Below, piece by piece: positions 52,392 through 61,597 of a DNA stretch of 64,000 nt. The first letter of the stretch is position 1; each line of letters begins with the position of its first letter. A model generated the notes under the pieces. It searched no databases. It was not told the DNA's origin and saw only the letters and a program-made list of their open reading frames with translations. Both the position numbers and the translations under genes were made by a program. The DNA lies in NCBI RefSeq assembly GCF_900129305.1, contig NZ_FQVB01000022.1, positions 16,631-80,630 on the forward strand, given 5' to 3'. The stretch is from Desulfacinum infernum DSM 9756 (GTDB lineage Bacteria > Desulfobacterota > Syntrophobacteria > Syntrophobacterales > DSM-9756).

Positions 52392-55018
52392 GGATCTTCC
52401 CCCTCCTCCTTCTCGGTCCGGGCGCGCCGGTCCCTGCCCCCCTCGACGGCGGACTCAAAGCTTGAGACCACCGACCGGATGTGGATGTCCCTTTGCGGGA
52501 AGGGGATCTCGATCCCCCGCTCCCGGAAGAGGCGGTCGATCTCGAAGCGGATGTCCGTCTCCACCTGGATGCAGGCATCGATGGTGGTCCAGACCCGTAG
52601 CCGGAAGAGGAGCGCGCTGTCTCCGAAATCGAGAAAAAGAACGCTGGGTTCCGGTTTCTTGAAAACGCGCGGATGCTTGTCGGCGACTTCCAGGAGCGTT
52701 CGTCGCACCAGTTCCACGTCGGAACCGTAGGCCACGCCCACGTCGATGTTTCGCCGAAGCCGCATGTCCTTGAAACTCCAGTTGGTCACCCGGCCGCTGA
52801 TGAATTCCGAATTGGGGATGATGAGCGAGGCGTTGTCCCAGGTCTGGATGACGGTGGAGCGCACGTTGATCTTTTTGACTTCCCCCCAGATGCCGTCCAC
52901 CTCGATGGCGTCCCCCACCTGGATAGGCCGTTCGAACAGGAGAATCAGCCCGCTGATGAAGTTGTTGAAGATGTTCTGCAGCCCGAAGCCCAGGCCAACG
53001 CCCAGGGCGCCGAAGGCCACGGTGAGGGACGTGCCGCTGAAGCCCAGGGCGTTCAAGGCGGCCAGGACCCCCAGGAACCAGAGAACGTACCCGCTGATGG
53101 TGGTGATGGATTCCTGGAGGCCCACCTCCAGGCCGCTGTGGCGAAAGACGCGGCTTCGTAGCAGGTTCTTGAAGAGGCGCGATCCCGCATGGGTCACCGC
53201 CAGGATGAGCAGCGCGTAAACCAGGCCGCTCAACCGGAAGGTGAGTCCTCCGATGGGAACCGGCGTGTCGAGTATCCGGAAGAAGGTGAGGATCACGGCC
53301 TGCTTGGCCCCCCAGGCGACCAGGGTCCCCACGACGCCTGAAAAGAGCCAGACGACCCACAAAATCCGCACCAGGAGCCACTGAAAGGAGCGCCGGGTGT
53401 CCTCGTCCCCGGCGGCGAAGGCCGCCGCCGTCTCGGAGGCATCCTCCCACTCCCCCAGGGCCTTGTAGCAGACGAAGAGCCAGAGGGCCACGGCGGCCGT
53501 GCGTCCCCACCCGGCGTACCAGACGGTGGCCAGCAGCCCGTAGCCGGCCAGCTCCAGCAATACTCCCGCCCCGGCCACCGTGTAAAGCCCCACGGCGGAA
53601 ACGGTGGCCAGACGGCGGGCCCTTGGAGATCCTTCCGCGGCCGCGCCGCTCGCCCGCCGCACCATGCCGCGGCCAAGGGCCAGGGCCCAGGCGAGGAAAA
53701 GTACTTCCAGGGCAAATCGGTAGAGGAGGAGCAGGGTGCTGGAGCCACCCAGGACCGCCTGCAGGCACAGGTGGGACAGGACCAGCCAGCGGCCCAGGGA
53801 GAGGGCCAGCCGGACGCGGGGCCGCACGAAGGAGGCCAGGGGCGAATCGTAGTGTTCCTTCAGGAGAGCCAGAAAGTGGATCCCCCAGGACGTGAGGAGC
53901 CACAGCAGCAGGGCCTGCACCAGGATCTGTAGCGGCGGAAAGGTGGTGTAGAGGCCGCGGGCCAGGCCGTAGCCGTAGGCGAAGATGACGGCCCCCGCCA
54001 GAGGAAGGGAGCGGGCCATGAGTCTCACGGTGATGCAATACCAAACCTTTTCCCTCCGCAGCGGGGCCGAGGCGTGGGCCTGGCACAGGGACCTGAGCCG
54101 GAACAGGACCACCTCCACCGCGGCGAAGACCAAAAGGGACGTGATCAGGAGAATCCCGCCCGTCTTCCAAAGAAACCGCCCCTGGTCCATCCAGAAGCCG
54201 GGGGAAAGGGGGCGCGTGCTGAGAAGGGCCAGCCGCTCCACCTCCTCCCGCACCGCCTCCACGCTCAGAGCGCTCAGGGGGTTCCGGCTTCTTCGGAAGA
54301 GCTCTTCCTTTTTTCGCTCCGCCAGGCGCACTGCCAGCTTTTCCTGGAGGTCTCCCGCTTCCTGCTGAATCTGGGACCAGTCGGCGCTGAGCTTGCCTAC
54401 CTTCTCCCGGAGCCCCTGAAGGAGCTTTTCCTTTTGTTGCAGCAGGCCGTGGGCTTCCTTCAGTTGCTCCAGCAGGGTGCGCACGACGGGCAGGGCCGCC
54501 CCTTGCGCCTTGAGATCCTGGCTCTGCTTTTCGTTGAGGGATTTCTGGTCCGCCAGTGCCTTGAGACGCTGGTTCAGGTCGGCTTGCCGTTCGGTAAGTT
54601 CCTTGAGGCGCTGAGCCGCCGTTTCCCCGATCTGCTTGATGGCTCCTTGGGCCTTATCCAGATCTTCCAGGGAGGCGGTGGCAAGGGAGAGCAGGTTGCC
54701 GAAGGCTGATATCTGGAGCCGGATGGCGCTTATCTCGCGGGAAAAGGAGTTTTCCAGGTGTTCCAGCTCTTCCCGTCTCCGGATCAGTTCCTCCAGCAGG
54801 GCCTTTTCGGCGGCGATGGCCTTGGTGAGCGATTCGGACAGCTGTTCGTACTGGGCTTGGGCGTCCTGTGCGGCCGGTGCCTGATCGTTGGGGGCTTGGG
54901 CCAAGGCGGGCATGGGCCCCGAGACGACCGACATCACTGCCACGAGGCTCATAAGGAAAAGGCCGACGAAACGTTTGAAAGGGGATGAGAAAGCGGGCGT
55001 CTTGTGTTTCACAGCCAT
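52388..55018 (-). CDS. Large MscS-family mechanosensitive channel with periplasmic coiled coil
   Basis: An 876-residue channel of the MscK/YbdG-like multi-domain type. It has a signal peptide (about 15-38, ALAQA), an extended periplasmic coiled coil (about 50-260), about ten membrane helices, and a C-terminal MscS core with the pore helix GALGVGLGFGLQNIFNNFISG, the beta domain (ERPIQVGDAIEV) and the cytoplasmic vestibule. It would release solutes on hypo-osmotic shock. The ATG at 55018 follows AGGAAAAAG and overlaps the end of corA by ten bases. Confidence 0.9.
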   Translation of the reverse strand: MAVKHKTPAFSSPFKRFVGLFLMSLVAVMSVVSGPMPALAQAPNDQAPAAQDAQAQYEQLSESLTKAIAAEKALLEELIRRREELEHLENSFSREISAIRLQISAFGNLLSLATASLEDLDKAQGAIKQIGETAAQRLKELTERQADLNQRLKALADQKSLNEKQSQDLKAQGAALPVVRTLLEQLKEAHGLLQQKEKLLQGLREKVGKLSADWSQIQQEAGDLQEKLAVRLAERKKEELFRRSRNPLSALSVEAVREEVERLALLSTRPLSPGFWMDQGRFLWKTGGILLITSLLVFAAVEVVLFRLRSLCQAHASAPLRREKVWYCITVRLMARSLPLAGAVIFAYGYGLARGLYTTFPPLQILVQALLLWLLTSWGIHFLALLKEHYDSPLASFVRPRVRLALSLGRWLVLSHLCLQAVLGGSSTLLLLYRFALEVLFLAWALALGRGMVRRASGAAAEGSPRARRLATVSAVGLYTVAGAGVLLELAGYGLLATVWYAGWGRTAAVALWLFVCYKALGEWEDASETAAAFAAGDEDTRRSFQWLLVRILWVVWLFSGVVGTLVAWGAKQAVILTFFRILDTPVPIGGLTFRLSGLVYALLILAVTHAGSRLFKNLLRSRVFRHSGLEVGLQESITTISGYVLWFLGVLAALNALGFSGTSLTVAFGALGVGLGFGLQNIFNNFISGLILLFERPIQVGDAIEVDGIWGEVKKINVRSTVIQTWDNASLIIPNSEFISGRVTNWSFKDMRLRRNIDVGVAYGSDVELVRRTLLEVADKHPRVFKKPEPSVLFLDFGDSALLFRLRVWTTIDACIQVETDIRFEIDRLFRERGIEIPFPQRDIHIRSVVSSFESAVEGGRDRRARTEKEEGEDP

Positions 55019-56073
55019 TTCTTTTTCCTGAAGTAGAAAAGCATGAGCACCCCCACGCCGATCATGACGATCCACACCGCCGGGTAGGCCCACGGCCATT
55101 TCAGTTCCGGCATGTGTTCGAAGTTCATCCCGTAGACCCCCGCAATGAAGGTGACGGGGATGAAGATGGTGGCGATGATGGTGAGGACCTTCATGACCTC
55201 GTTCATGCGGTTGCTCTGGGTGGAAAGATAAACCTCCAGGAGGGCCGAGCCCATTTCCCTGTGGTTGTCCAGAATGTCCAGTGCCTGGAGCACGTGGTCA
55301 TAAAGATCCTTCAGGTACGGCTGGGTCGTCTCCTTCATGAGAGACCCCTCTTCGCGCCACAAGACGCTCACCGCCTCCCGCAGCGGCAGGCTTGCGCGTC
55401 GCATGAACAGGCACTGTCTCCGCACGCGGTGGATGTCGTCCAGCAGTTCCCTCCACTGCTCATCGAACAAGGCCTCCTCCAGGTCCTCGATGCGGTCTCC
55501 CAGGGCCTCCAGTACCACGAAATAGTGGTCCACCACCAGATCCATCAAGCAGTAGAGCAGATAGTCCGGCCCGGATTGCCGGAGGCGGCTTCGGGGGTTG
55601 GAAAGCCTTTTGATGACGGGCTCGAAAATCGGCCGATCGCTTTCCTGGAAGCTCACAAGCGCCTCTTCCGTCAGCACGAAACAGACCTGCTCCACCTCCA
55701 TGACCGCCGTTATCGGGTCCATGGAGAAGAATTTGAGCAGAACGAAGATGCCCTGGTCCAAGAGCTCCACCTTGGGGCGGTGGCCCGTGTTGAGGATATC
55801 CTCCAGGATCAGGGGTGGTATCTGGAAGCAGTGCCCCAGTCGTTCCACGACGCCCACCCGATGGAGGCCGCTCACGTGCACCCACAGGTTGGTGTGCCGG
55901 CGGGTCAGGTCGGAACAGTCCTCCACCTGTTCCAGGTCAAAGGTTTCCAGCACCTCCCGGCCGTAGTCCACCACGCGGATGCGAACGCTTTCGGTCCGCT
56001 TCCTCCCCACAAAGGCCAGCGTGCCGGGAGGCAGCCCCGGCTGCTTGGCGGATCTCTTCGCTTCCTCTTTCAT
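55009..56073 (-). CDS. corA: CorA-type magnesium/cobalt transporter
   Basis: A pentameric divalent cation channel of 354 residues. There is a large cytoplasmic alpha/beta funnel (about 1-285), then two C-terminal membrane helices joined by the periplasmic loop with the YGMNFEHMPE signature (GMN selectivity motif). It ends in a Lys-rich tail. It is the first gene of the overlapping corA-mscS-DUF389-DUF2062-gapN-pfkB chain. Confidence 0.94.
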   Translation of the reverse strand: MKEEAKRSAKQPGLPPGTLAFVGRKRTESVRIRVVDYGREVLETFDLEQVEDCSDLTRRHTNLWVHVSGLHRVGVVERLGHCFQIPPLILEDILNTGHRPKVELLDQGIFVLLKFFSMDPITAVMEVEQVCFVLTEEALVSFQESDRPIFEPVIKRLSNPRSRLRQSGPDYLLYCLMDLVVDHYFVVLEALGDRIEDLEEALFDEQWRELLDDIHRVRRQCLFMRRASLPLREAVSVLWREEGSLMKETTQPYLKDLYDHVLQALDILDNHREMGSALLEVYLSTQSNRMNEVMKVLTIIATIFIPVTFIAGVYGMNFEHMPELKWPWAYPAVWIVMIGVGVLMLFYFRKKKWL

Positions 56074-56375
56074 GGCCTTTCCTTCCGGGAAAAAGAAGCG
56101 TGCATTATTCCAGAGCCCTTGTAGGCGTCCGTATCTACCCCATGTTCATCCTTTGCGGTCACGGTCTGTAGGGGCGAATCATCACTTGCCCCTACAGTGT
56201 CTTGCTTCCGAAAGGCGCGTTTCCTTCTGAGTGGTTGCGCATGGCGGGATGGCTTTCCTGGGAGCGCGAGCCTCCGGCCCGCAAGGATGCCGGCGAAACG
56301 CCCGCGGTCCCAGGGAAAAGATGGGCCCCGGTTCACGCTTTCTCCGTGCGGGGTGGCGAGGTTTGTCGTGATCCC
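56074..56375. repeat. Intergenic region with two inverted repeats
   Basis: 302 bases between corA and the second MscS gene. GTAGGGGCGAATCAT-cac-TTGCCCCTAC-type palindrome at 56168-56195, matched by one at 57888-57915 on the other side of the MscS gene. A second element has CCTGGGA at 56257 and TCCCAGG at about 56308-56314 as outer arms. No gene seen. Confidence 0.6.
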
Positions 56376-57806
56376 TCATGAGGTTTCCCCTTGGAGCATC
56401 CGGAGCTTGAGCTGGCGGCGGTCGTCGTTGGCCAGGTAGAGGGTCCGGGTGGGGAAGGCGAATTCGATGCCCTCCTCGTTGAAGGCCTTCAGGATCGCCA
56501 GGCAGGTCTTCTGGAGCCAGGCCTGGTAGGCCCAGTAGTCGGGCGGGTGGTACCAGGCGATCACCATGATGTTGAGGCTCCAGTCGTTGAATCCGTTGAA
56601 GACGACCCGGGGCGGAAAGTCCGGGTGCATGCCTTCGTGGTTTTCCAGGATGGTGCGGATGATCTCCACGGCGCGCTCCACCTTTTCCGGCGGCGTGTCG
56701 TAGGTGATGGTGATGTTGGTGAGCCAGCGGATGTGGGGGCGTTTTCCCACGTTTTCAATGGGGGAGTTGACCACCTTTTCGTTGGGCACGGTCACCAGGT
56801 GTCCCGTCAGGGTCCGAAGCCGGATGCTTCGAAACCCCACGGATTCCACGATCCCGTCGTAGCCGTCCACCAGGATGCGTTCCCCCACCTGGAAGGGTTT
56901 GTCGAAAAGGATGGTCAGGGTGCCGAAAAAGTTGGCCACCGATTCCTTGGCCGCCAGGGCCAGGGCCAGGCCGCCGATTCCCAGGGAGGCGATGAGCGGG
57001 CCCACGTCGATGCCCGTGAGGGTCTGGAGCACCATGATGGCGCCCACGGCCGCCACGAAGATCCTAAGGGTCTTGCCCACCAGAGGGACCAGCATGTCGT
57101 CGATGGTGCTTTCCGTGGTGCTCGCCCATTGCTTCAGGCGCACATCCACCACCGCCACCAGCCGGTAGATGACCCAGATGAGGACGATGGTGCCGCCCAC
57201 GTCGGCGGCCCGACTGGCCACCGTGTGGACCAGGTTGGTGCCGTCGGGGGATTGGAAGTGGCCGAAGAGCGGGGACAGGGCCGCATAGACGCCGTAGACC
57301 CAGATGAAGAGGGTGAGGGGCTTGTGGAGGGTTTCCAAGGTCAGGTAGACCCACCCGTCCTTTTCCCCAGCCGCTTCCAGCCTCTGGAGCCTTCGGCGCA
57401 GCAGCGCACGCACCAGCCGCTCGAAGACCACCACCCCAAAGAGGAGCCCGGCGCAGACCATGAGCTTCAGCCAGCTGATGCCGTAGGCAATCTTCGCATC
57501 CACCCATTTGCCCAGGCGGCGGGACGCTCTTTCGCTGATCCGATCGATGTTCGCCCCGATCTTTTGGGCCGCCTGGTCGATCTTTTCGGTCTGAACGGGC
57601 GTCACCTTTTCCTTGGGAAGAGGAAGCAGCGGCTCCTTGGGGGCCCCCTCTCCGTTTCCGTCGGCCGGGGCGGTCTGCTGAGAGGCGGGAGCGGATATCG
57701 GGGTCTGCCCCCAGGCGGACCCCACCGGACCGGCCAGGAACACCGAGGCGAAGACAACGACCAGAAGGGTTCGAAAGGGCTTCCGTATCCACGAAACCAA
57801 ACCCAC
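56376..57806 (-). CDS. MscS-family small-conductance mechanosensitive channel
   Basis: A 476-residue channel. It has a signal peptide (about 1-30, cleaved near SAWG), a periplasmic Pro/Gln-rich and helical region (about 31-110), four membrane helices, and the MscS core: pore helix LIASLGIGGLALALAAKESV, beta domain DKPFQVGERILVDG, cytoplasmic vestibule. I use a GTG at 57806, with AAGGAGG six bases upstream, which gives a proper signal peptide; an upstream in-frame ATG lacks a ribosome site. It is the second MscS homologue within 3 kb. Confidence 0.9.
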   Translation of the reverse strand: MGLVSWIRKPFRTLLVVVFASVFLAGPVGSAWGQTPISAPASQQTAPADGNGEGAPKEPLLPLPKEKVTPVQTEKIDQAAQKIGANIDRISERASRRLGKWVDAKIAYGISWLKLMVCAGLLFGVVVFERLVRALLRRRLQRLEAAGEKDGWVYLTLETLHKPLTLFIWVYGVYAALSPLFGHFQSPDGTNLVHTVASRAADVGGTIVLIWVIYRLVAVVDVRLKQWASTTESTIDDMLVPLVGKTLRIFVAAVGAIMVLQTLTGIDVGPLIASLGIGGLALALAAKESVANFFGTLTILFDKPFQVGERILVDGYDGIVESVGFRSIRLRTLTGHLVTVPNEKVVNSPIENVGKRPHIRWLTNITITYDTPPEKVERAVEIIRTILENHEGMHPDFPPRVVFNGFNDWSLNIMVIAWYHPPDYWAYQAWLQKTCLAILKAFNEEGIEFAFPTRTLYLANDDRRQLKLRMLQGETS

Positions 57807-57845
57807 CTTGTACCTCCTTCTTTCAGCGTGGCGGCTCATGGGGCG

Positions 57846-57875
57846 ATTACACGAAACAACACGTTCTGTTTTCAA
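57846..57875 (-). promoter_or_regulatory. Candidate promoter of the MscS gene
   Basis: Minus strand: TTGAAA (57870-57875), 18-base spacer, TGTAAT (57846-57851), about 40 bases before the GTG start. Five of six matches in each hexamer. Confidence 0.5.
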
Positions 57876-57887
57876 TGCAAGCGGGAC

Positions 57888-57915
57888 GTGGGGCCGAATC
57901 ATCCTTCGCCCCTAC
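57888..57915. repeat. Inverted repeat, partner of 56168-56195
   Basis: GTGGGGCCGAATCATCCTTC then GCCCCTAC; same layout and near-identical to the unit on the other side of the MscS gene. Confidence 0.6.
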
Positions 57916-57920
57916 ATTGG

Positions 57921-58148
57921 TCATATTCCAACGGCCATCAACATCTTTTTCGTTTCGTCCGACAGGTTCACAGGAAGAAACATGGATGCTGGATAAAGGT
58001 ATCCATCCGGTTCGGATAGATCTTCATCCAGTATGCGGAGCATATGATGCGCTTCCGCTTCGGGATCCGGCAGCTTGCGATAGATTTTACCCACGATCAA
58101 GCTTGCCGGGTTGTCCTTATTGTTGATGCAAACCACGTATTCAATCAT
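57921..58148 (-). CDS. Small protein of a two-gene pair, unknown function
   Basis: A 75-residue soluble protein beginning MIEYVVCINNKDNPASLIVG, with KIYRKLPDPEAEAHHMLRIL and a DGYLYPASMFLPV segment, suggesting a small SH3-like or beta-barrel fold (inference). Its ATG overlaps the stop of the upstream 80-residue gene (ATGA), so the two are translated together. I recall similar small-protein pairs in other bacteria but cannot name the family. Confidence 0.7.
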   Translation of the reverse strand: MIEYVVCINNKDNPASLIVGKIYRKLPDPEAEAHHMLRILDEDLSEPDGYLYPASMFLPVNLSDETKKMLMAVGI

Positions 58149-58387
58149 CGGATCAACCTCTTGATCTTAAAATCCCTGCGACCAATTCCATGGGCTTCGT
58201 ACCAGTGAATTTCGGCCTCACAAGTGGTTCCGTCCGCAAGTTGCACGACGGCGATACCCTTCATCTTCCGCCTACGTCCCGGACCGTAGTGGCGCTCCAG
58301 ATATCGCCTGATATGCACGCCTCGGCCTGAGGCAATGACCTCGATATCCTTGATCTCACTGAGGATCCATAACCCCTGAACCTTCAT
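58145..58387 (-). CDS. Small basic protein of a two-gene pair, unknown function
   Basis: An 80-residue basic protein with the segments VIASGRGVHIRRYLERHYG, RRRKMKGIAVVQL and EIHWYEAHGIGRRDFKIKR. The ATG at 58387 is preferred because further upstream codons read into family A repeat sequence, though its ribosome site is poor. It overlaps the next gene by four bases. The charge and size recall toxin-antitoxin partners, but no motif proves that. Confidence 0.65.
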   Translation of the reverse strand: MKVQGLWILSEIKDIEVIASGRGVHIRRYLERHYGPGRRRKMKGIAVVQLADGTTCEAEIHWYEAHGIGRRDFKIKRLIR

Positions 58388-58493
58388 CGGGTCACACGCG
58401 GATTGGCGATCGTAGGTATCTTCACCGTCCAAACATACCCCATCTTCCCCGCTCCAACAACGCCCGGCCCTGCAAAGCCGCCGAACGTCGCGG

Positions 58494-58520
58494 GCAGGGG
58501 CGGGGTTCATCCCCGCCCGT
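58494..58520. repeat. Family A palindrome, copy 3
   Basis: GCAGGGGCGGGG-ttcat-CCCCGCCCGT, followed by GAAGCGTGCGG, matching copies at 19246, 47083 and 63667. It lies between terC and the small-protein pair. Confidence 0.75.
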
Positions 58521-58566
58521 GAAGCGTGCGGTGATGGATGGACGCGGTGAGGGCCATCTCGGCGGT

Positions 58567-59289
58567 TCAGGTTCCCGAGGCCCTGCGCACCTTGAGGTTG
58601 AGAAGCTCCACGAAGAGCGAAAAGCCCATGGCGAAGTAGATGTAGCCCCTTTCGATGTGCTTTCCGAAGCCCTCGGCCACCAGCATGACGCCGATGAGCA
58701 GGAGAAAGCTGAGGGCCAGCATCTTCAGCGTGGGGTGCCGGTCGATGAAGGCGCTGACCGCTCCGGCGAAAAGCATCATGGCTCCCACCGCCAGGACGAT
58801 GGCGACGATCATGACCCCCACATGCCGGGCCATGCCCACGGCGGTGATGATGGAGTCGATGGAAAAGACGAGGTCCAGAACCAGGATCTGAAAGATCACG
58901 GCTCCGAAGGTGGCCTTGCCGGTTCCCTTACGCCCTGCTTCCTCTCCGGTTCCTTCCAGCTTGTTGTGGATCTCGTGGGTGGCCTTGGCGATGAGAAAGA
59001 GTCCGCCGGCCAGCAGGATGAGATCCCGACCGGACACCGGATGGGAAAGGAGGTGAAAGAGAGGGGCCGTCAGACGCATCATGGCGGCGATGGTGAGAAG
59101 CAGGGCGATCCGGAGAAACATGGCGCCGAAGAGGCCCAGCCGCCTGGCCTTTTCCCGTTGTCCCGCCGGCAGGCGGCCGCTCACGATGGCGATGAAAACG
59201 ATGTTGTCGATGCCCAGCACCAGTTCCATGGCGGTCAAGGTCACCAGGGCCGCCGCATTTTCCAGGGTCCACAAATTCTCGAACAGCAT
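58567..59289 (-). CDS. TerC-family integral membrane protein
   Basis: A 240-residue protein with about seven membrane helices and the two TerC motifs, MELVLGIDNIVFIAI (about 21-35) and LVFSIDSIITAVG (about 138-150). Their Asp residues probably bind metal. Relatives are linked to tellurite resistance or manganese export (Alx/MntX-like). It follows the SLC12-type gene by four bases and is probably co-translated with it. Confidence 0.9.
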   Translation of the reverse strand: MLFENLWTLENAAALVTLTAMELVLGIDNIVFIAIVSGRLPAGQREKARRLGLFGAMFLRIALLLTIAAMMRLTAPLFHLLSHPVSGRDLILLAGGLFLIAKATHEIHNKLEGTGEEAGRKGTGKATFGAVIFQILVLDLVFSIDSIITAVGMARHVGVMIVAIVLAVGAMMLFAGAVSAFIDRHPTLKMLALSFLLLIGVMLVAEGFGKHIERGYIYFAMGFSLFVELLNLKVRRASGT

Positions 59290-59293
59290 GTTT

Positions 59294-61471
59294 TTAAGGA
59301 GTCTCCTCTTCCAGGATGTTTTCCGTTTCCCCGTTTCGCACCAGAAGGACCGGCCCCAGGGGTAGGATCGTCCGGTCGATCTCTTCCGCGTAACCGAGGG
59401 CTTCCCCGGGCTCGGGCACCCGCATGCCCAGGAGGGTCAGGTCCGTCTGCCCGCTCTGCTGCCTCAGCACGGACGTGAACGGCTGCCGCGGATCCGCCTT
59501 GGTGAAGACCACCAGCTCCGCGTCCATGCGAACCTTGTAGAGCATCTTCTGGAGGTGGTTCCGGACTCCCTCCACGGCTTCTTCCCTGTCCACCACCTGC
59601 AGGAGGCGTATTTGAGCGTTCTGCCACGGCTCGCTCTGCCGGAGAATGTGGGCGATGAGCAGCATGAGTTCCGCGTTTCGGTCCCGCCCTCTCCACCACA
59701 CGTCGATGAGGCCGCAGGTGCCGAAGCCCCTTTCTTCATGGGCCCGGAGAAAGAGCACGGACTTTTTCAGGGAGATGAGCTTGCGCATGAGAAGGAGTTG
59801 TTCCGCCTGGGCGGAGCGGCGGCCGGCCCATCCCATGGCGACCATGTTGGGCTCCAGACCGGCCAGGCCGTGGGCCTGCAGCAGCGTGACGGCCCCCCGG
59901 TAGAGGTCCTCCACGATGCTCGATTCGGTGAAGGCCAGGATCCCCTTTTCCGTCAGATACTTCTGCATGTAACGTCTGGACGTCTCCCGGTAGCCTTTTC
60001 CGGCCAGGGCCTCCACATCGCCTTCGATGACGTGGTAGAAGGTGACGAAGCCTCTCCCCTTCGCCATCCACGTGCCCAAGGTGAGCAGGTGTTCCTGTTT
60101 TTGAGGGGATCGCAGAAAGACCACCAGATTGGGCCTCCAGTTCTTGATGTGCCAGGGAACGGTCTCCAGACCCATCAGGCTCAAACGGGCCAAGCTCAGC
60201 CAGATGCCGCTGCGGATGTCGCCCCAGTCGTGGCGCAGCGAACGCCGCTTCAACAGGAAATAGACTCCGTAGCTGAGGATGATCGCCGCTCCGGTGGCCA
60301 GCGGATTGATGAGAAACATGGCCGTATAGCACCCCATGGCGCCCAGGAAGGAGAGGACCCAGGGAACATTGAAGTGGGGACGGAAAGACGGGTTTCCCAG
60401 GAGCCGTTCCAGTCCTGCGGCCAGGTTGATCATCCCGTAGGTGTTCAGGAAAAACATGGTGATGATGGAAGCCACGAAGTCCAGGTTGCCCATCCAGATG
60501 ACGGCCAGGGCGATCAGAGTGGTGAGAAGGACCGCCATCCTGGGTTCGGTGGCGCTGCCCAGCTGAAGGGCCAAGATGCGGGGAACGACCCCGTCCGTAG
60601 CCAGGGCTTTGAGGATCCGGGGGGCCGCCAGAATGCTTCCAAGCGCCGACGAGAGTGTGGAAGCCCAGACCCCCGCCAGGACGAGAATGGGCCATCTGGC
60701 GATCCGGTAAAGAATCATGGGATCCGTCAGCAGGTCCTCCACCCGCACATGAACCGCCAGCCAGAACGCCGTGGCCAGGTAGACCAGGGCCGTGACGGCG
60801 ATGGCTCCCAGGGTTCCCCGGGGGATGCTGCGCATGGGGTCCTTGAGGTCGCCCGACATGCTGGCGCCCACCGTGATTCCGGTCACCGCCGGGAAGAATA
60901 TGGCAAAGACCGTCCAGAAGGAGGCGTCTCCCATGGGGGTGGGCCAGAAGGTGGGCGATGTCCAACTGTCCCAGGACCCGGCGAAAACGGACACCAGGGA
61001 TAGGGCCAGGGCTCCCAGAATGCCCAGCTGGATCCTCAGAGCGAAGTCGGCTCCCACGAAGGCCAGGAGGCCGAAAAGCAAGGCCACGCCGGTGGCCAGG
61101 AGTCTCGGATCCGCCAGGGGGAAGACGCTGACGAAGGCTTCCGTGAAGCCGATGATGTAAAAGGCCACCGAGATCGCCTGGGACAGGTAGAGAGGCAGGC
61201 CGATGGCGCCGCCGATCTCCAGGCCCAGCGTCCTGGAGATCATGTAGTAGGGGCCGCCTCCCTTCACGAACATGTTGGTGGAGATGGCCGCGATGGAAAA
61301 CCCCGTGAGGAGGGAAATCACGTTGGCCGCCACGATGATGATCATGGCTCCGGCCAGGCCCGCCTGACCCACCACCCAGCCGATGCGCAAAAACAGGATG
61401 ATGCCCAGAATCGTCAGGACGTTGGGAGTGAAAACGCCGGTGAAGGTTCCGAATCGACCCTGTTCCGCCAT
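59294..61471 (-). CDS. SLC12/cation-chloride cotransporter-like APC permease
   Basis: A 725-residue APC-superfamily transporter. Twelve membrane helices (about 15-470) open with FTPNVLTILGIILFLRIGWV, as in Na-K-Cl and K-Cl cotransporters; FVKGGGPYYMISR and TVGASMSGDL (unwound helix regions) follow. The C-terminal 250 residues are cytoplasmic, alpha/beta, resembling universal stress protein repeats (LTLLGMRVPEPGE near the end). AAGGAGGACACC precedes the ATG at 61471. The transported ions cannot be told from sequence alone. Confidence 0.85.
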   Translation of the reverse strand: MAEQGRFGTFTGVFTPNVLTILGIILFLRIGWVVGQAGLAGAMIIIVAANVISLLTGFSIAAISTNMFVKGGGPYYMISRTLGLEIGGAIGLPLYLSQAISVAFYIIGFTEAFVSVFPLADPRLLATGVALLFGLLAFVGADFALRIQLGILGALALSLVSVFAGSWDSWTSPTFWPTPMGDASFWTVFAIFFPAVTGITVGASMSGDLKDPMRSIPRGTLGAIAVTALVYLATAFWLAVHVRVEDLLTDPMILYRIARWPILVLAGVWASTLSSALGSILAAPRILKALATDGVVPRILALQLGSATEPRMAVLLTTLIALAVIWMGNLDFVASIITMFFLNTYGMINLAAGLERLLGNPSFRPHFNVPWVLSFLGAMGCYTAMFLINPLATGAAIILSYGVYFLLKRRSLRHDWGDIRSGIWLSLARLSLMGLETVPWHIKNWRPNLVVFLRSPQKQEHLLTLGTWMAKGRGFVTFYHVIEGDVEALAGKGYRETSRRYMQKYLTEKGILAFTESSIVEDLYRGAVTLLQAHGLAGLEPNMVAMGWAGRRSAQAEQLLLMRKLISLKKSVLFLRAHEERGFGTCGLIDVWWRGRDRNAELMLLIAHILRQSEPWQNAQIRLLQVVDREEAVEGVRNHLQKMLYKVRMDAELVVFTKADPRQPFTSVLRQQSGQTDLTLLGMRVPEPGEALGYAEEIDRTILPLGPVLLVRNGETENILEEETP

Positions 61472-61501
61472 GGTGTCCTCCTTGAATCCCGTTGTCTTTC
61501 T

Positions 61502-61531
61502 ATCACAGGTGCTGTAGGTTCTGTGAGTCAA
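61502..61531 (-). promoter_or_regulatory. Candidate promoter of the permease-terC operon
   Basis: Minus strand: TTGACT (61526-61531), 18-base spacer, TGTGAT (61502-61507), 31 bases before the permease ATG. Confidence 0.4.
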
Positions 61532-61597
61532 ACGGCGGGGGCACCCGGGTTCGACCGGGAAAAAAGATGCAGGGTGCGTGGATGAGACGATGGACAA

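Noticed and set aside
56168..58520. Series of similar palindromes considered as a CRISPR array
   Set aside because: Units are far apart, irregularly spaced, variable and separated by genes; no constant spacer length and no cas genes.
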